A DNA stretch of 16,856 nucleotides from Bacillota bacterium (GTDB lineage Bacteria; Bacillota; Clostridia; Oscillospirales; Ruminococcaceae). The stretch covers positions 1 through 16,856 of the forward strand of contig JAEWBS010000127.1 of NCBI GenBank assembly GCA_023391005.1, given 5' to 3'. Below are positions 15,373-16,856 of this stretch, piece after piece; positions within the stretch are counted from its first letter, which is position 1; the number at the start of each line of letters is the position of its first letter. The notes under the pieces are model-generated. The model was not told the origin of the DNA, ran no database searches, and was given only the letters and a program-made list of their open reading frames with translations. Both the position numbers and the translations under genes were made by a program.

Positions 15373-15520
15373 CAATTGCCAAGCCTAAAAGCACAAGCGG
15401 CTTACCGCGGGATTTTTTGCCCCGCCGAGTTGTCTCCCGCACTGGGTGGCATTCCGTTTTATCCTCTGTCTTGTGGGATAAAATTTCCTGCAAGCCGCCT
15501 TGTTTTAGGCTTGGCAAATG
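15373..15520. mobile_element. 148-bp inverted-repeat element, MITE-like
   Basis: A perfect 15-bp inverted repeat (TTGCCAAGCCTAAAA at 15376-15390, its complement at 15503-15517) extends outward to 15373/15520 with one mismatch. It extends inward through ten more pairs (394-403 with 492-502 of the 15-kb block), with a 3-nt and a 1-nt bulge. Inside are two hairpins: GCGGG/CCCGC (15407-15411, 15421-15425) and TTTTATCC/GGATAAAA (15457-15464, 15476-15483). There is no open frame with a start signal. Long terminal inverted repeats, small size and no coding capacity fit a miniature inverted-repeat element, but no clear target-site duplication is visible, so a structured RNA is the alternative. The element abuts the ftsW stop. 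Confidence 0.55.
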
Positions 15521-15595
15521 ACCGGTCCCGTAAATTCCATGACATCACGACGGCTGTCCGGCCTTTGAAGCCCGACGGCGGAAACGGAGCACGCC

Positions 15596-16723
15596 ATGAA
15601 GATCTTGTTCGCCTGCGGCGGCACCGCAGGGCATATTAATCCCGCGCTTTCGGTCGCCGATTCGCTTTGCAGCCGCTACCCGGGCACCGAGGTGCTTTTT
15701 GCGGGCAATCCGGGCGGCATGGAGTCAAAGCTGATTCCAAAGGCGGGCTATCCCTTCGCCCCGATCGAGATCGCGGGCATACAGCGCAAGCTCACCGGCG
15801 AAAATATCCGGCGCAACGTCCGGGCGCTCTATCTGTTGGCGAGAAGCGGCCCGCGCGCGGCTAAAATTATCCGGGATTTTGAGCCCGATATCGTCATGGG
15901 CACCGGCGGCTATGTCAGCGGACCGGTCGTGCGCAAGGCGCATCAGATGGGAATCAAAACGATGACCCACGAGCAAAACGCCTTTCCGGGTGTGACGACC
16001 AAGCTGCTGGCCGCCGATGTGGACAGGCTGCTGCTCGCGATGCCAGAGGCCCAAAAGCATTTGCATCTCAAAGATCCCTCCAAGCTTAGAGTGACCGGCA
16101 ACCCGGTTCGCGAGGCGATTTTCTCAGCCGACCGCGAGCTTTCGCGCATGCGGCTCGGGGTAGAGGACAGGGTTTGCATCTTGTCGTTTGGCGGCAGTCT
16201 GGGCGCGCGCAGAATCAACGAGGCAATTGCCGACGTTATGTGCTGGCACCAGAGTAGCGGAAAAATCCATCACATTCACGCCACCGGCAGCTATGACTAT
16301 AAGGATTTTCTCGAGATGCTTCGGGCAAAGCAGGTTTCACATGAGAAGAACCCCCACCTCGACGTGCGGGAATACATCGACAACATGCCCACCTGTCTGG
16401 CGGCGGCCGACCTTGTCATCTGCCGCGCGGGGGCAATCACCCTCTCGGAGCTGCAATGCGCGGGGAAAGCCTCGATTCTGATTCCATCTCCGAATGTGGC
16501 CGAAAACCATCAGTTTCACAACGCGATGGCGCTGGTCGAGCAACACGCCGCTGAAATTATCGAAGAAAAGGCGTTGACCGGCGAGGGCCTGATCCAAATG
16601 CTCAAAAGGCTCACCGACGACCGGCCCAAGCTGGCCGCGTTGGGACAGGCCGCACGCGGCATGGCGATTAAAGACGCCAATAACCGCATTGTCCAAGAGA
16701 TCTTAAAACTTGTAAACGAATAG
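15596..16723 (+). CDS. murG: UDP-N-acetylglucosamine--N-acetylmuramyl-(pentapeptide) pyrophosphoryl-undecaprenol GlcNAc transferase
   Basis: MurG adds GlcNAc to lipid I at the cytoplasmic membrane face, yielding lipid II. The 375-residue GT-B protein has GGTAGHI (8-14, with His13), GTGGYVSGP (102-110), THEQNAFPG (124-132), SFGGSLGARRINEA (197-210), a CRAGAITLSEL segment (276-286, UDP-GlcNAc binding) and the following PNVAENHQFHNA (299-310). All main motifs are present and the length is typical. The ATG at 15596 follows GGAG by 6 nt, a modest ribosome binding site. It is separated from ftsW by 223 bp, mostly the inverted-repeat element, and precedes another gene that starts 122 bp later. Confidence 0.97.
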   Translation: MKILFACGGTAGHINPALSVADSLCSRYPGTEVLFAGNPGGMESKLIPKAGYPFAPIEIAGIQRKLTGENIRRNVRALYLLARSGPRAAKIIRDFEPDIVMGTGGYVSGPVVRKAHQMGIKTMTHEQNAFPGVTTKLLAADVDRLLLAMPEAQKHLHLKDPSKLRVTGNPVREAIFSADRELSRMRLGVEDRVCILSFGGSLGARRINEAIADVMCWHQSSGKIHHIHATGSYDYKDFLEMLRAKQVSHEKNPHLDVREYIDNMPTCLAAADLVICRAGAITLSELQCAGKASILIPSPNVAENHQFHNAMALVEQHAAEIIEEKALTGEGLIQMLKRLTDDRPKLAALGQAARGMAIKDANNRIVQEILKLVNE

Positions 16724-16845
16724 ATTTTAATGCCCTTTTGGCTGCATATTCCCCTCATTTCACCACCGCACGCCCTTTTGCATAGGATGTTGTGAACAGC
16801 AACTCGCCGTTTGCAAACAGGCGTGCTTGAAAGGGAGTAGGGGCA

Positions 16846-16856
16846 ATGGAGAGGCT
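16846..16856 (+). CDS. 5' end of the next dcw gene, possibly murA
   Basis: ATG at 16846 follows AAGGGAG (16831-16837) by 8 nt, in the same direction as murG. The visible codons read MER and then CT, which can only be Leu, giving MERL. UDP-GlcNAc enolpyruvyl transferases (MurA) often begin with a MExL/I pattern, and murA or ftsQ/divIB commonly follows murG in Clostridia. Four residues cannot prove identity. The start itself is well supported by the ribosome binding site. Confidence 0.5.

Noticed and set aside
16724..16845. Possible further repeat copy between murG and the next gene
   Set aside because: Only TTTAATGCCC is shared with the ftsL-PBP gap, and the small GTTTGCAAAC palindrome is too short; no alignment beyond this.
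1..16856. CRISPR arrays, tRNA or rRNA genes, phage or transposase genes
   Set aside because: No regularly spaced identical repeats, no cloverleaf with a CCA-type end, no rRNA-like sequence and no recombinase motifs were seen on either strand.

Overview
The window is a stretch of a low-to-moderate GC Gram-positive (Bacillota) chromosome. It is most likely a Clostridia of the Oscillospirales/Ruminococcaceae type. The evidence is the dcw gene order (mraZ, rsmH, ftsL-like, PASTA-domain class B PBP, murE, murF, mraY, ftsW/spoVE, murG), strong AGGAGG-type ribosome binding sites, a MurE with the meso-diaminopimelate signature DNPR, and a linker insertion in the PBP that I recall from that group. The taxonomic call is inference; no rRNA or other marker is present.

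Layout. (1) Positions 1-32: the first codons of a minus-strand gene leaving the window, with its own promoter at 95-123. (2) Positions 491-5005: a four-gene minus-strand operon, read right to left: a secreted, membrane-anchored PIG-L-type deacetylase, a family 2 glycosyltransferase fused to a GtrA membrane domain, a membrane-anchored phosphodiester glycosidase (NAGPA family), and an unrecognised membrane-anchored protein with an NTF2-like tail. It ends in a strong intrinsic terminator at 429-463. Together the genes look like a surface-glycan synthesis or editing module. (3) Positions 5006-5439: a divergent control region, with one promoter for the minus operon, two candidate promoters for the dcw operon, and an in-phase array of MraZ boxes reaching the mraZ ribosome binding site. 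(4) Positions 5440-16723: the division and cell wall cluster. (5) Position 16846: the first codons of another gene, possibly murA.

The dcw genes cover lipid II synthesis (MurE and MurF build UDP-MurNAc-pentapeptide, MraY makes lipid I, MurG makes lipid II), septal polymerisation and crosslinking (FtsW with the PASTA PBP), a divisome subunit (FtsL-like), and two regulatory or housekeeping genes (MraZ, and RsmH 16S rRNA methylation). murD, which normally lies between mraY and ftsW, is missing here. The murE-murF-mraY junctions are tight, with overlapping or adjacent starts. The mraZ-rsmH, ftsL-PBP, mraY-ftsW and ftsW-murG junctions are 149-298 bp long, and each holds repeated or palindromic DNA.

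The most unusual material is in those gaps: a diverged ~109-bp repeat shared by the mraZ-rsmH and mraY-ftsW gaps, a tandem palindromic repeat in front of the PBP gene, and a 148-bp MITE-like inverted-repeat element directly after the ftsW stop codon. The four-gene surface-glycan operon is the best candidate for a poorly described functional system.
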